Shown here: in pieces, positions 19,241 through 27,564 of the stretch
Position numbering within the stretch: position 1 is the stretch's first letter
Layout of the letters: each line of letters starts with the position of its first letter
NCBI GenBank assembly: GCA_963771845.1
Contig: CAVYVC010000010.1
Span: 62,001-126,000 of the forward strand
Direction of reading: 5' to 3'
From: VAZQ01 sp963771845
GTDB taxonomy: Bacteria; Pseudomonadota; Alphaproteobacteria; Rhizobiales; Xanthobacteraceae
Length of the DNA stretch: 64,000 nt
The notes under the pieces: model-generated
What the model was told of the DNA's origin: nothing
The model's input: the letters and a program-made list of their open reading frames with translations, nothing else
The model's database searches: none
Translations under genes and position numbers: made by a program

Positions 19241-22035
19241 GCGGCGTCCTTGAGCCGCTCCAGTGCTTCCTTGATCTTGGACCGGCGCGTCTGTGCTTCC
19301 TCCCTCTTCTCGCGTTCGCCTTCGACCACCTCCTCGGGCGCACGGCTAACAAAATCGGGGTTGGCGAGCTTCGCATCAATGCGCGCGATGTCGGTGTCGA
19401 CGCGCGCCATTTCCTTTTGCAGCCGCGCATTTTCAGCCGCGAAGTCGATGATCCCGGCGAGCGGCAACGCTGCGACTTCGCCGCGTATGATAAGCTGCAC
19501 GGCTCCGCGCGGCACCGCTGGCGCGTTCGAAATCTCTGAAACGCGCGCAAGCTGTCGGATGCTTTCGGCCCAGCGCTGCGCCCGCGCGGCGGTGTCCGGG
19601 TGGGCACCGACCAGAACGATCGGAAGTTCGGCGGCAATATTCATTTCCGCCCGCAGCGAGCGGACGGCGCTCACGAGATCGACGACCCATCCGATCTCGG
19701 CCTCGGCTGCAAGGTCATCAAGCGCCGCGTGCCTGGGCCAATCCGCCAGCGCCAGGAGGCTGGCGCGCGGATGGCCGCGCTGCGCGGTCACATTCCACAA
19801 TTCCTCGCTGACGAACGGGGTGAACGGATGCAGCAATTTGAGGATCTCATCACGCACCCACGCGACCATTGCGCGGGTTTCCTCGCTCGCGGCATCGTGC
19901 GCGGTTTGCAGCACGGGTTTTGTCAATTCAACATACCAGTCGCAGAAGATGTTCCAGACGAACCGGTAGGCCGCCCCTGCCGCCTCGTTGAAGCGGTAGC
20001 CTTCGATTGCCTCGGTGATCTCGCGCGCGGCTTTGGCAGTCTCGTGCGCGATCCAGCGGTTGAGTGTTTGCACTGCCGATTTCGGGTCAAAGCCGGGTAC
20101 GCTCGCGCAGTGGTTCATCTCTGCAAACCGGCAGGCATTCCACAGCTTGGTTGCGAAGTTGCGATAGCCTTCGACGCGCTGCGTCGACAATTTGATGTCG
20201 CGGCCTTGCGCGGCCATTGCGGCAAGCGTGAAGCGCAGCGCATCGGCGCCGTATTCGTCGATCAACGCCAGCGGGTCGATGACATTGCCCTTCGATTTCG
20301 ACATTTTGGCGCCGCGCTCATCGCGCACCAGGGCATGGATGTAAACGGTGTGGAACGGGACCTCCTGCATGAAATGCAGGCCCATCATCATCATGCGCGC
20401 GACCCAAAAGAAGATGATGTCGAAGCCCGTAACCAGCGCATCGGTGGGGTAATAGCGGGCAAGCTCCTTGGTCTGGTCGGGCCAACCCAGCGTCGAGAAC
20501 GGCCACAGGGCGGATGAGAACCAGGTGTCGAGCACATCTTCGTCCCGCCACAGCGCAATCGAATTGAGATTTGTGCCGTGACTTGAGCCGTATTGCGCCG
20601 CTGCTCTTTCGCTTGGTTCGATATGCGCGGGCATATCATAATATTCAGACGCCTCGGCCAAGGCCTGCGCCTGCAACTCCGCCACGAACGCATGCCATCT
20701 CGTGTAATTTAATCCTGCTTGATCTTTTGCCGGCCCATACCAGGCGGGGATCTGGTGGCCCCACCAGAGCTGGCGCGAAATGCACCAGGGCTGGATATTC
20801 TCCATCCAATTGAAATAGGTCGTTTCCCAATTGCGCGGGACGAAAACCGTTCGCCCGTCGCGCACGGCCTTGATCGCAGTTTGCGCAAGCGTTTTGGCGT
20901 CGACGTACCACTGGTCGGTGAGAAACGGCTCGATCACGGCGCCGGAACGATCCCCGTGCGGCACCACGTGAACGTGTGGCTCGGTTTTCGTGAGCAGACC
21001 CGCGGCCTCCATTCGTGCGACAATGTCCTTTCTCACCGCAAACCGATCGCGACCGTGATAGGCCAAAGTTGTTTCCAGATCGGGCGAGGACGTCACACCC
21101 GACATGAAAGCATCGTTGGCTTGCAGATTGAGCTTCGCTTCCGCGTCGAACACGTTGATCAGCGGGAGATTATGACGCCGCCCCACCTCGAAATCGTTGA
21201 AGTCGTGCGCCGGGGTGATTTTTACCGCGCCGGTGCCCTTCTCCGGATCGGAATACTCATCCGCGATGATCGGGATGCGCCGCCCGACGAGCGGCAAAAT
21301 CGCCTGTTTTCCGACGAGCTGCCGATAGCGTTCATCATCCGGATGCACGGCCACCGCCGTGTCGCCAAGCATGGTTTCCGGCCGCGTTGTCGCGACGGTT
21401 ATGAACTCGTTGCCGCCGGCGATGGGATATTTGAACTGCCACAGGTGTCCTTTGACTTCGACCTGCTGGACTTCAAGATCGGATATCGCCGTAAGCAGCT
21501 TCGGGTCCCAGTTGACGAGCCGTTTGTCCTTGTAGATGAGGCCCTCGCGATAAAGCTCGACGAACACTTTCAACACCGCGCGGGAAAGCCCCTCGTCCAT
21601 GGTGAAGCGCTCGCGCGACCAGTCACACGAGGCTCCCAGCCGCTTGAGCTGGGTGGTGATGGTGCCGCCTGATTCTGCTTTCCAGGCCCACACCTTTTCC
21701 AGAAACTTCTCGCGCCCGAGCGCGCGCCGCCCCGGCTCCTGCCGCTCCATGAGCTGGCGCTCGACCACCATCTGGGTGGCAATGCCGGCATGGTCGGTGC
21801 CCGGCTGCCACAGCACGTCACGCCCGCGCATGCGCTCAAAGCGCGCGAGGATATCCTGGAGCGTATTGTTGAGCGCATGGCCCATATGCAGCGATCCCGT
21901 CACGTTGGGTGGCGGGATGACGATGCAATAAGGCTTCGCTTCGATGCGGCGCCCGCAACGGAATGCGCCCGCCTCCTCCCAGGCGGCATAAATGCGACCC
22001 TCGATGGCGGAGGGCTGATATGTCTTCTCGATCAT
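19237..22035 (-). CDS. valS: Valyl-tRNA synthetase
   Basis: This class I synthetase charges tRNA-Val and edits threonine. The 932-aa product has PPPNVTGSLHMGHALNNTLQ with the HIGH motif (about residues 40-60), the CP1 editing domain (ATTRPETMLGDTAVAVHPDD), KMSKSKGNVIDPL, the anticodon-binding domain, and a C-terminal coiled-coil arm (AAENARLQKEMARVDTDIAR). I set the start at ATG 22035 (MIEKTYQPSAIEGRIY), where similarity to the family begins. The frame stays open upstream without family features. Confidence 0.97.
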   Translation of the reverse strand: MIEKTYQPSAIEGRIYAAWEEAGAFRCGRRIEAKPYCIVIPPPNVTGSLHMGHALNNTLQDILARFERMRGRDVLWQPGTDHAGIATQMVVERQLMERQEPGRRALGREKFLEKVWAWKAESGGTITTQLKRLGASCDWSRERFTMDEGLSRAVLKVFVELYREGLIYKDKRLVNWDPKLLTAISDLEVQQVEVKGHLWQFKYPIAGGNEFITVATTRPETMLGDTAVAVHPDDERYRQLVGKQAILPLVGRRIPIIADEYSDPEKGTGAVKITPAHDFNDFEVGRRHNLPLINVFDAEAKLNLQANDAFMSGVTSSPDLETTLAYHGRDRFAVRKDIVARMEAAGLLTKTEPHVHVVPHGDRSGAVIEPFLTDQWYVDAKTLAQTAIKAVRDGRTVFVPRNWETTYFNWMENIQPWCISRQLWWGHQIPAWYGPAKDQAGLNYTRWHAFVAELQAQALAEASEYYDMPAHIEPSERAAAQYGSSHGTNLNSIALWRDEDVLDTWFSSALWPFSTLGWPDQTKELARYYPTDALVTGFDIIFFWVARMMMMGLHFMQEVPFHTVYIHALVRDERGAKMSKSKGNVIDPLALIDEYGADALRFTLAAMAAQGRDIKLSTQRVEGYRNFATKLWNACRFAEMNHCASVPGFDPKSAVQTLNRWIAHETAKAAREITEAIEGYRFNEAAGAAYRFVWNIFCDWYVELTKPVLQTAHDAASEETRAMVAWVRDEILKLLHPFTPFVSEELWNVTAQRGHPRASLLALADWPRHAALDDLAAEAEIGWVVDLVSAVRSLRAEMNIAAELPIVLVGAHPDTAARAQRWAESIRQLARVSEISNAPAVPRGAVQLIIRGEVAALPLAGIIDFAAENARLQKEMARVDTDIARIDAKLANPDFVSRAPEEVVEGEREKREEAQTRRSKIKEALERLKDAA

Positions 22036-22059
22036 GTTCGTTCCGGCACTTGCGCTACT

Positions 22060-22170
22060 GTAGCCCGGATGAAGCCACCGCGCGCACGCGCGATGGCGAA
22101 ATCCGGGGGTGACCCGCATATCGCCTTCGGCGCGGCGCTTCGCGCCGGCCTCTTGCTCATGCGGGCTACA
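22060..22170. repeat. GTAGCCCGGATG-type palindromic repeat
   Basis: The segment begins GTAGCCCGGATG and ends ATGCGGGCTACA, with internal GC-rich inverted arms (GCGCACGCGC; GGCGCGGCGCTTCGCGCC) and the ATCCGGGG motif. Related copies with the same GTAGCCC...ATATCCGGG pattern lie at 28582-28656, 46320-46378 and 46505-46559. It fills nearly the whole gap between valS and the next MFS gene and ends 5 bp before that gene's ATG. Confidence 0.7.
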
Positions 22171-22175
22171 AGATA

Positions 22176-23372
22176 ATGTCCTCTCCGCAAACCGCCAAAG
22201 TGCCGACCCGGTCGATCGTGCTCCTGGCCGGCGCAGGTTTTGCGAGCCAGGCCATGGTGCGGGTAACGGACTCGCTCCTTCCGCAAATCGCAGCGGATTT
22301 TGGCACCACGGTCGGCGAAGCCTCAATCGTGGTCGCGGCCTATGCAGTCGCTCACGGCTCGGTCCAGCTCGTGATCGGGCCGGTGAGCGACCGCTTCGGC
22401 AAATACCGAACGGTTGCACTCATGTGCGCGATTGCCACCGTGCTGGTCGCGCTGTGCGGGATCGCGCAATCGCTTCCCGCACTCGCCATTGCGCGGTTTG
22501 CCTCGGGCGCAGCCGCGGGCTGGATCATTCCGACCTCCATGGCCTATGTCGGAGACGTGACGCCCTATGAACGGCGCCAGCCGATCCTCGCCCGTTATCT
22601 TTCCGGGCAGATCATCGGCCAGCTGTTTGGACAGGCAGCGGGCGGCGTGCTCGGCGATTGGCTCGGCTGGCGCCAGGTCTTTTTCGTGCTCGCGGGCATG
22701 TTCGCGCTTGCGACCGCGGGGATTTTGTTCGAGCTCGCAACCAATCCGCGCACCCGCGCGGGCCGCCGCCTGGATGAACGCACCGGTGGATTCGTTGCCG
22801 ACTACGTGGCGGTGCTTTCCAATCCCTGGGCTCGCGTGGTCATTCTCGCTGTGTTCATCGAAGCGAGCATCGCCTGGGGTGCGTTCACCTATGTCGGCGC
22901 TGATCTGCACTTGCGGTTCGGCTTGAGCTTCACTGCCATTGGCCTGATCATCGGCACATTCGGAATAGGCGGTCTCGTTTATGCCGCCTGCGTGCAGCAG
23001 CTCGTCGATTTGTTTGGTCAGGCCGGGCTTGCAATCTTTGGCGGCGCGCTGCTCGGGGCGGCCTATCTGCTGCTCGCCATCGGAGCGGCCTGGTGGATCG
23101 CGCCCATTGCGGTTGCGGCCATCGGGCTCGGCTTCTACGCGCTGCACAACACGCTGCAGACGAACGCCACGCAAATGACCCCGCAGGCGCGCGCGACCGC
23201 GGTGGCGATCTTTTCTTCCATGATCTATCTCGGCCAGATGATCGGCGTCGCAGCCGGATCCGTGCTGTTTGACCGGTTCGGGGCCGCGCCCCTCTTTGTC
23301 ATCGCGGCGCTTGCGCTTCCAGCGCTTGCACTCTGGTTCGGCCGCGCTCTGCGGCGAGCGCCCGGTACGTAG
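22176..23372 (+). CDS. MFS transporter
   Basis: This 398-aa major facilitator has about 12 predicted membrane segments. The loop 2-3 signature GPVSDRFGKYRTVALM is clear, as is the second-half equivalent region around MTPQARATAVAIFSSMIYLG. It resembles drug/metabolite exporters of the DHA or arabinose-efflux kind; the substrate is unknown. The predicted ATG directly follows a palindromic repeat and has no recognisable ribosome-binding site, so expression may be weak or the transcript leaderless. It is divergent from valS. Confidence 0.85.
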   Translation: MSSPQTAKVPTRSIVLLAGAGFASQAMVRVTDSLLPQIAADFGTTVGEASIVVAAYAVAHGSVQLVIGPVSDRFGKYRTVALMCAIATVLVALCGIAQSLPALAIARFASGAAAGWIIPTSMAYVGDVTPYERRQPILARYLSGQIIGQLFGQAAGGVLGDWLGWRQVFFVLAGMFALATAGILFELATNPRTRAGRRLDERTGGFVADYVAVLSNPWARVVILAVFIEASIAWGAFTYVGADLHLRFGLSFTAIGLIIGTFGIGGLVYAACVQQLVDLFGQAGLAIFGGALLGAAYLLLAIGAAWWIAPIAVAAIGLGFYALHNTLQTNATQMTPQARATAVAIFSSMIYLGQMIGVAAGSVLFDRFGAAPLFVIAALALPALALWFGRALRRAPGT

Positions 23373-23498
23373 CGGTGCGCAGGTTGGGTCGAGTTCTTCA
23401 CGCGACCCAACATGGCGCTGCCTCTGTGGTTGACCCCCGCTGAGCTTTCGATGTAGGGCCAACAACAACGACAAGATCCTGTGGCGGAGGAGACGGCC

Positions 23499-24518
23499 AT
23501 GAACCCCAACAAACTTGCTTTCATTGCGCTCGCACTCGGGCTTTCGTTTGCGGGCGCCGCCCATGGTCAGGCAATCGAGAAGCAGCAAGTCACGCTTGGG
23601 GTGGGCGGCAAAACCTCGCTTTATTATCTGCCGTTGACCATTTGCGAGCGGCTTGGCTATTTCAAAGAGCAAGGGCTCGACGTTGCCATCAACGATTTCC
23701 GCGGCGGGGCGCAATCGTTGCAGGCGCTTGTGGGCGGCTCGGTCGATGTCGTCACCGGAGCCTACGAGCACACCATCCGCATGCAGGCCAAAGGACAGGA
23801 CATCCGGGCAGTGATCGAGCTCGGCCGGTTTCCCGGCATTGCGGTGGGAGTGCGAAAGGAACGCGCCGCGAGCTATAAATCTCCCGCCGACCTTAAAGGC
23901 ATGAAGATCGGCGTGAGCGCTCCCGGCTCATCAACAAATTTTCTGGTCATGTATCTGATGTCGAAAGCCGGCCTCAAGCCGGCTGATGCGTCCTATATCG
24001 GCGTCGGGATCGGGCCGTCTGCCGTCGCGGCCATTAAAAGAGGTGAGATCGACGCGCTTTCCAATGTCGACCCGATGATCACCAAGCTGGAGCAGGACGG
24101 CGATATCAAGGTCGTTGCGGATACGCGAAGCGAGGAAGGCACGCGCGCAATTTTCGGAGGCTCGAATCCTGCCGCCGTGCTGTACCTCAAGCAGGAGTTC
24201 ATCGAGAAGAATCCGAATACCGTTCAGGCGCTGGTCAACGCCTTTTATAAAACGCTCAAGTGGCTCGAAACCGCAACGCCCGAAAACATCGCCGCGACCG
24301 TGCCGGAGGAATATTTCCTCGGCGACAAGGCGCTCTACATCGCTGCGGTCAAAGCCAACCAGCCGGTCTATTCCAGAACCGGCGTTATTCCCGCCACCGG
24401 CATGCAATCGGCGGCCAATATGCTGCTTGCCTTCGACGACGAACTCAAAAGCGTCAAAATCGATCTTGCCAAGACCTTCGACGATCGCTTTGTCAAAAAA
24501 GCCGGCGCGGGCAAGTGA
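23499..24518 (+). CDS. ABC transporter substrate-binding protein (NMT1/SsuA-like), orphan
   Basis: This periplasmic solute receptor of the NitT/TauT/SsuA group is 339 aa. It has a signal peptide (LAFIALALGLSFAGAAHG) followed by a type II binding fold: KTSLYYLPLTICERLGYF, VGGSVDVVTGAYEHTIRMQ, SPADLKGMKIGVSAPGSSTN and RGEIDALSNVDPM. I chose ATG 23499, which has GGAGGAGAC just upstream; the GTG at 23481 has no such site. No permease or ATPase gene is adjacent, so it must borrow components or the transporter was lost. The ligand is unknown. Confidence 0.85.
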   Translation: MNPNKLAFIALALGLSFAGAAHGQAIEKQQVTLGVGGKTSLYYLPLTICERLGYFKEQGLDVAINDFRGGAQSLQALVGGSVDVVTGAYEHTIRMQAKGQDIRAVIELGRFPGIAVGVRKERAASYKSPADLKGMKIGVSAPGSSTNFLVMYLMSKAGLKPADASYIGVGIGPSAVAAIKRGEIDALSNVDPMITKLEQDGDIKVVADTRSEEGTRAIFGGSNPAAVLYLKQEFIEKNPNTVQALVNAFYKTLKWLETATPENIAATVPEEYFLGDKALYIAAVKANQPVYSRTGVIPATGMQSAANMLLAFDDELKSVKIDLAKTFDDRFVKKAGAGK

Positions 24519-24615
24519 TGCTTTGACCGCCCAGGCGCCAGCAGCGCAATGATGCCGCCTACGTCACCGAATTCCTCTTGCATGGGTGGCAAGAGCAGGG
24601 AGGCAATCGCGCTCC

Positions 24616-25512
24616 ATGAACATGCCCAAGATCAAGCACTTTCGCATCGATGATCCCGACAAGTTCCGGCTCGCCTCCTTTGACCCGGCCCATACAGCGG
24701 GACTGGATTTCGATAAGGCGGAAGCCAAGGCGCTGCTTGCCGAGGATGTCAAGCGTCTCGATGATTTGCAGAAGCGGCTCTATGCCGACGGGCGCTGGGC
24801 GGTGCTCATTGTGCTGCAGGGAATGGACGCCGCCGGCAAGGACGGGGTCATTGCGCACGTGATGTCGGGGCTCAATCCGCAGAGCTGTGAAGTACGTGCG
24901 TTCAAGGCGCCAAGCGCGGAAGAGCTTGCGCATGATTTTCTCTGGCGCAGCGCTATGCGGCTGCCGGAGCGCGGGCGCATCGGCATTTTCAACCGCTCCT
25001 ATTATGAAGAAGTCGGTGTCGTGCGGGTCCATCCTGAGTTTCTGGAACGCCAGAAGCTGCCGCCGATGATCGAGAAGAAAGACATCTGGGAGAATCGTTT
25101 CAAGCAGATCAGGGATTTCGAGCATCATCTCGCGAATAACGGCACGCGCGTGCTCAAGTTCTTCCTGCATATCTCTCCGCAGGAGCAGCACAAGCGGCTG
25201 CTCGCGCGGCTGCAAGAGCCGGAGAAGCGTTGGAAGTTTTCCATGAACGACGTCGCAGAGCGCAGACTCTGGGACCAGTATATGGTGGCTTATGAAGAGG
25301 CGATTGCAGCCACCAGCCGTGCGCATGCGCCCTGGTACGTGGTGCCGGCGGACAACAAGCCATTTGCGCGCCTGATCGTGGCGGCGGCGCTGATCGAGGC
25401 CTTGGAGGACCTCGATCTGCACTATCCCAGGATCGAGGGCGCCGCGCTCAAGGAGCTTGAGAAAGTCGAGGCGGCACTGATGGCGGAAAAAGGTGCGCCC
25501 AAATCGAAGTAG
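24616..25512 (+). CDS. PPK2-family polyphosphate kinase
   Basis: PPK2 enzymes transfer phosphate between polyphosphate and nucleotides. The 298-aa protein has one PPK2 domain: Walker A-like LQGMDAAGKDGVIAHVMSGL, a lid/Walker B segment FNRSYYEEVGVVRVHPEFL, and WENRFKQIRDFEHHLANNG with the conserved aspartates and arginines. Length and architecture fit the one-domain PPK2 group. Whether it makes or uses polyP cannot be decided. ATG 24616 has GGAGG 12 nt upstream; ATG 24622 is an alternative. It is followed by a large palindrome that may end transcription. Confidence 0.9.
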   Translation: MNMPKIKHFRIDDPDKFRLASFDPAHTAGLDFDKAEAKALLAEDVKRLDDLQKRLYADGRWAVLIVLQGMDAAGKDGVIAHVMSGLNPQSCEVRAFKAPSAEELAHDFLWRSAMRLPERGRIGIFNRSYYEEVGVVRVHPEFLERQKLPPMIEKKDIWENRFKQIRDFEHHLANNGTRVLKFFLHISPQEQHKRLLARLQEPEKRWKFSMNDVAERRLWDQYMVAYEEAIAATSRAHAPWYVVPADNKPFARLIVAAALIEALEDLDLHYPRIEGAALKELEKVEAALMAEKGAPKSK

Positions 25513-25620
25513 GGCGGGTTAGCGTTAAAGTCGGCTGCAATTGCAGCCGACTTTATGCGCGTAACCCGCCGCGGCGGATTACGCGCCATCGGCTATTGGC
25601 CGATGGCGCTAATCCGCCCT
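25511..25620. repeat. Composite palindromic repeat (GGCGGATTA type) downstream of PPK2 gene
   Basis: Outer arms AGGGCGGGTTAGC (25511-25523) and GCTAATCCGCCCT (25608-25620) enclose two inner hairpins. One is a perfect 28-bp palindrome at 25527-25554 with arms AAAGTCGGCTGCAA/TTGCAGCCGACTTT. The other has arms GCGCCATCGG/CCGATGGCGC at 25583-25609. The first inner hairpin lies 15 bp after the PPK2 stop and could terminate transcription. The structure resembles dispersed rhizobial repeats. Confidence 0.65.
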
Positions 25621-25642
25621 ACGAAAGGACCCGCATAACCCC

Positions 25643-25671
25643 TTGCAAACACGGCGGGTCCTCCGCTAGAA
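25643..25671 (+). promoter_or_regulatory. Candidate promoter of the leuA leader
   Basis: TTGCAA (25643-25648) and CTAGAA (25666-25671) are 17 bp apart, a plausible alphaproteobacterial sigma-70 pair. It lies 79 bp upstream of the leader peptide ATG. An 8-bp inverted repeat GGACCCGC/GCGGGTCC (25627-25634 and 25654-25661) overlaps it. This is pattern matching only. Confidence 0.3.
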
Positions 25672-25749
25672 GGTGACGTGCGGATCAGGCGTGGCGCCGA
25701 GCCTTGGTCTCTCGTGCGTTCGTGCCGTGTCCACTAACGAGGGTGTTTG

Positions 25750-25851
25750 ATGCCGACGCGCCGCTATTTTTGCGCGATGAGCCGGAGGCCGCATGGCTTC
25801 TCCGGGGCCGCCCTCATTCTCGGCGGGCTGCTGCTTCTTACCGTCCCCTGA
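25750..25851 (+). CDS. Leucine-rich leader peptide upstream of leuA
   Basis: A 33-codon open frame starts with ATG at 25750, with GAGGG 7 nt upstream, and stops with TGA at 25849-25851. Its end reads ALILGGLLLLTVP, with six Leu codons among nine residues and four in a row (CTG CTG CTT CTT, 25828-25839). The product of the next gene, LeuA, commits carbon to leucine. A run of codons for the end-product amino acid in a short, well-translated ORF ahead of the biosynthetic gene is the hallmark of ribosome-mediated attenuation. The stop codon sits inside the 5' arm of a strong hairpin. The peptide itself probably has no further function. Confidence 0.7.
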   Translation: MPTRRYFCAMSRRPHGFSGAALILGGLLLLTVP

Positions 25852-25923
25852 GGGCCGGCCGGGCGTTGGCGCCTGGGCGCTCAGGGGGACCGAAAGGACA
25901 CCACCCCGCGCCCGGCAGGGCGC
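25843..25923 (+). promoter_or_regulatory. Candidate attenuator hairpins between leader peptide and leuA
   Basis: Arms GTCCCCTGAG (25843-25852) and CTCAGGGGGAC (25880-25890) can form a stem that contains the leader stop codon. A second hairpin, GCGCCC/GGGCGC (25908-25913 and 25918-25923, loop GGCA), lies 6-20 nt before the leuA ribosome site GAGAAGGA. GGGCGC at 25875-25880 can alternatively pair with GCGCCC at 25908-25913, so the folds exclude each other. No U-run follows either stem, so control may be Rho-dependent or at translation initiation rather than intrinsic termination. Confidence 0.5.
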
Positions 25924-25945
25924 TGCGACGAGAAGGACCCGCTTC

Positions 25946-27532
25946 ATGACCACAGCTGCTGAAAAGTCCGAGAAGGACCGCGTTTACATTTTCGACACCA
26001 CCTTGCGCGACGGCGAGCAATGCCCGGGCGCCACCATGACCCACGAGGAGAAGCTCGAAGTTGCCGACATCCTCGACCAGATGGGCGTCGATATCATCGA
26101 GGCCGGCTTTCCGATCGCGTCCGAGGGCGACTTCGCCGCGGTGCAGGAGATTGCCAGGCGCTCGAAGAACGCCGTGATCTGCGGACTTTCACGCGCCGCC
26201 TTCAATGACATCGACCGCTGTGCGGAAGCGGTCAAGCCCGCCCGGCGCAAGCGCATTCATACCTTTCTCTCCACCTCGCCCGTGCACATGAAATACAAGC
26301 TGCAGAAGGAGCCGCACGAGGTCTACGAGATGGTGATCGCTCAGGTTACCCGCGCGCGCAATTATACCGACGACGTGGAGTGGTCGAGCGAGGACGGCAC
26401 CCGCACGGAGCCCGATTTTCTCTGCCGCTGCGTCGAGGCCGCCATCAACGCCGGCGCGACCACGATCAACATCCCCGACACCGTGGGCTACACGGTCCCG
26501 GAGGAATATTTCGCGCTCATCAGGATGCTGCGCGAGCGCGTGCCGAACGCCGACAAGGCCCGCTTCTCCGCCCATTGCCATGACGATCTCGGCATGGCGG
26601 TTGCCAATTCGCTCGCCGGCGTGCGGGCGGGCATCCGCCAGATCGAGTGCACCATCAACGGCATCGGGGAGCGCGCGGGAAATGCATCCCTCGAAGAAGT
26701 CGTCATGGCGATGAAGGTGCGCAACGACGTTCTGCCGTACTGGACGAACGTGGACACCACCATGCTCACGCGCGCGTCGAAGCTCGTGGCCGCCGCAACC
26801 TCATTCCCCGTTGCGTACAACAAGGCGATCGTCGGCCGCAACGCATTCGCCCACGAGTCCGGCATCCACCAGGACGGCATGCTCAAGCACACGCAGACCT
26901 ATGAGATCATGACGCCGGAGAGCGTTGGAGTGAAGCAGAGCTCGCTTGTCATGGGCAAGCATTCCGGCCGCCATGCCTTTGTGCACAAGCTGGAAGAGTT
27001 CGGCTACCACTTGTCCTCCAATCAGCTGGAGGATGCCTTCGTTCGCTTCAAAGCTCTCGCCGACAAGAAGAAGCACGTCTATGACGAGGACATCGAAGCC
27101 CTCGTCGACGAGGAGATTGCGCACGCCCAGGATCGCGTGAAGCTGGTGAGCCTCACGGTCATCGCAGGCACCATGGGTCCGCAATCCGCGACCGCAACGC
27201 TGGACATCGAGGGCCGCCACAACACGGTCCAGGCGACCGGGAACGGACCGGTGGACGCCACCTTCAATGCCATTAAGGCGCTGATCCCGCACGAAGCGGT
27301 GCTCGAGCTCTATCAGGTGCATGCGGTCACCGAAGGCACCGATGCGCAGGCCGAGGTCTCCGTGCGGCTTTCCGAGAACGGCAGGGCGGTCACTGCGAAG
27401 GGCGCCGATCCCGACACCCTCGTTGCCTCCGCCAAGGCCTATCTGGGCGCGCTCAACAAGCTCATGGTGAGGCGGCAGCGGGGTGAGCCTGCGTTTGCTG
27501 GCCGGCGCATCCATTCGACCGATGTAGGCTGA
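25946..27532 (+). CDS. leuA: 2-isopropylmalate synthase
   Basis: LeuA condenses 2-oxoisovalerate with acetyl-CoA, the first committed step of leucine synthesis, and is normally feedback-inhibited by leucine. The 528-aa protein has the DRE-TIM catalytic domain with FDTTLRDGEQCPGATM (R21-D22), the metal-binding FSAHCHDDLGMAVANSLAG, and the GIGERAGNASLEEVVMAM loop. The HESGIHQDGMLKH segment links to the C-terminal regulatory LeuA dimer domain (about 400-528). The ATG at 25946 (GAGAAGGA 9 nt upstream) is family-consistent. Upstream lies a Leu-codon leader with candidate attenuator hairpins. Confidence 0.96.
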   Translation: MTTAAEKSEKDRVYIFDTTLRDGEQCPGATMTHEEKLEVADILDQMGVDIIEAGFPIASEGDFAAVQEIARRSKNAVICGLSRAAFNDIDRCAEAVKPARRKRIHTFLSTSPVHMKYKLQKEPHEVYEMVIAQVTRARNYTDDVEWSSEDGTRTEPDFLCRCVEAAINAGATTINIPDTVGYTVPEEYFALIRMLRERVPNADKARFSAHCHDDLGMAVANSLAGVRAGIRQIECTINGIGERAGNASLEEVVMAMKVRNDVLPYWTNVDTTMLTRASKLVAAATSFPVAYNKAIVGRNAFAHESGIHQDGMLKHTQTYEIMTPESVGVKQSSLVMGKHSGRHAFVHKLEEFGYHLSSNQLEDAFVRFKALADKKKHVYDEDIEALVDEEIAHAQDRVKLVSLTVIAGTMGPQSATATLDIEGRHNTVQATGNGPVDATFNAIKALIPHEAVLELYQVHAVTEGTDAQAEVSVRLSENGRAVTAKGADPDTLVASAKAYLGALNKLMVRRQRGEPAFAGRRIHSTDVG

Positions 27533-27564
27533 TAACCAGAGTAGGAATAGAGAGGAAACGTTCG

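Noticed and set aside
18180..19637. 485-codon minus-strand frame overlapping MFS and valS
   Set aside because: Out-of-frame reading across two real genes, very Arg/His-rich, no recognisable domain.
22323..23771. 482-codon open frame on the minus strand opposite the MFS gene
   Set aside because: Low-complexity charged sequence complementary to a clear membrane protein; typical high-GC shadow.
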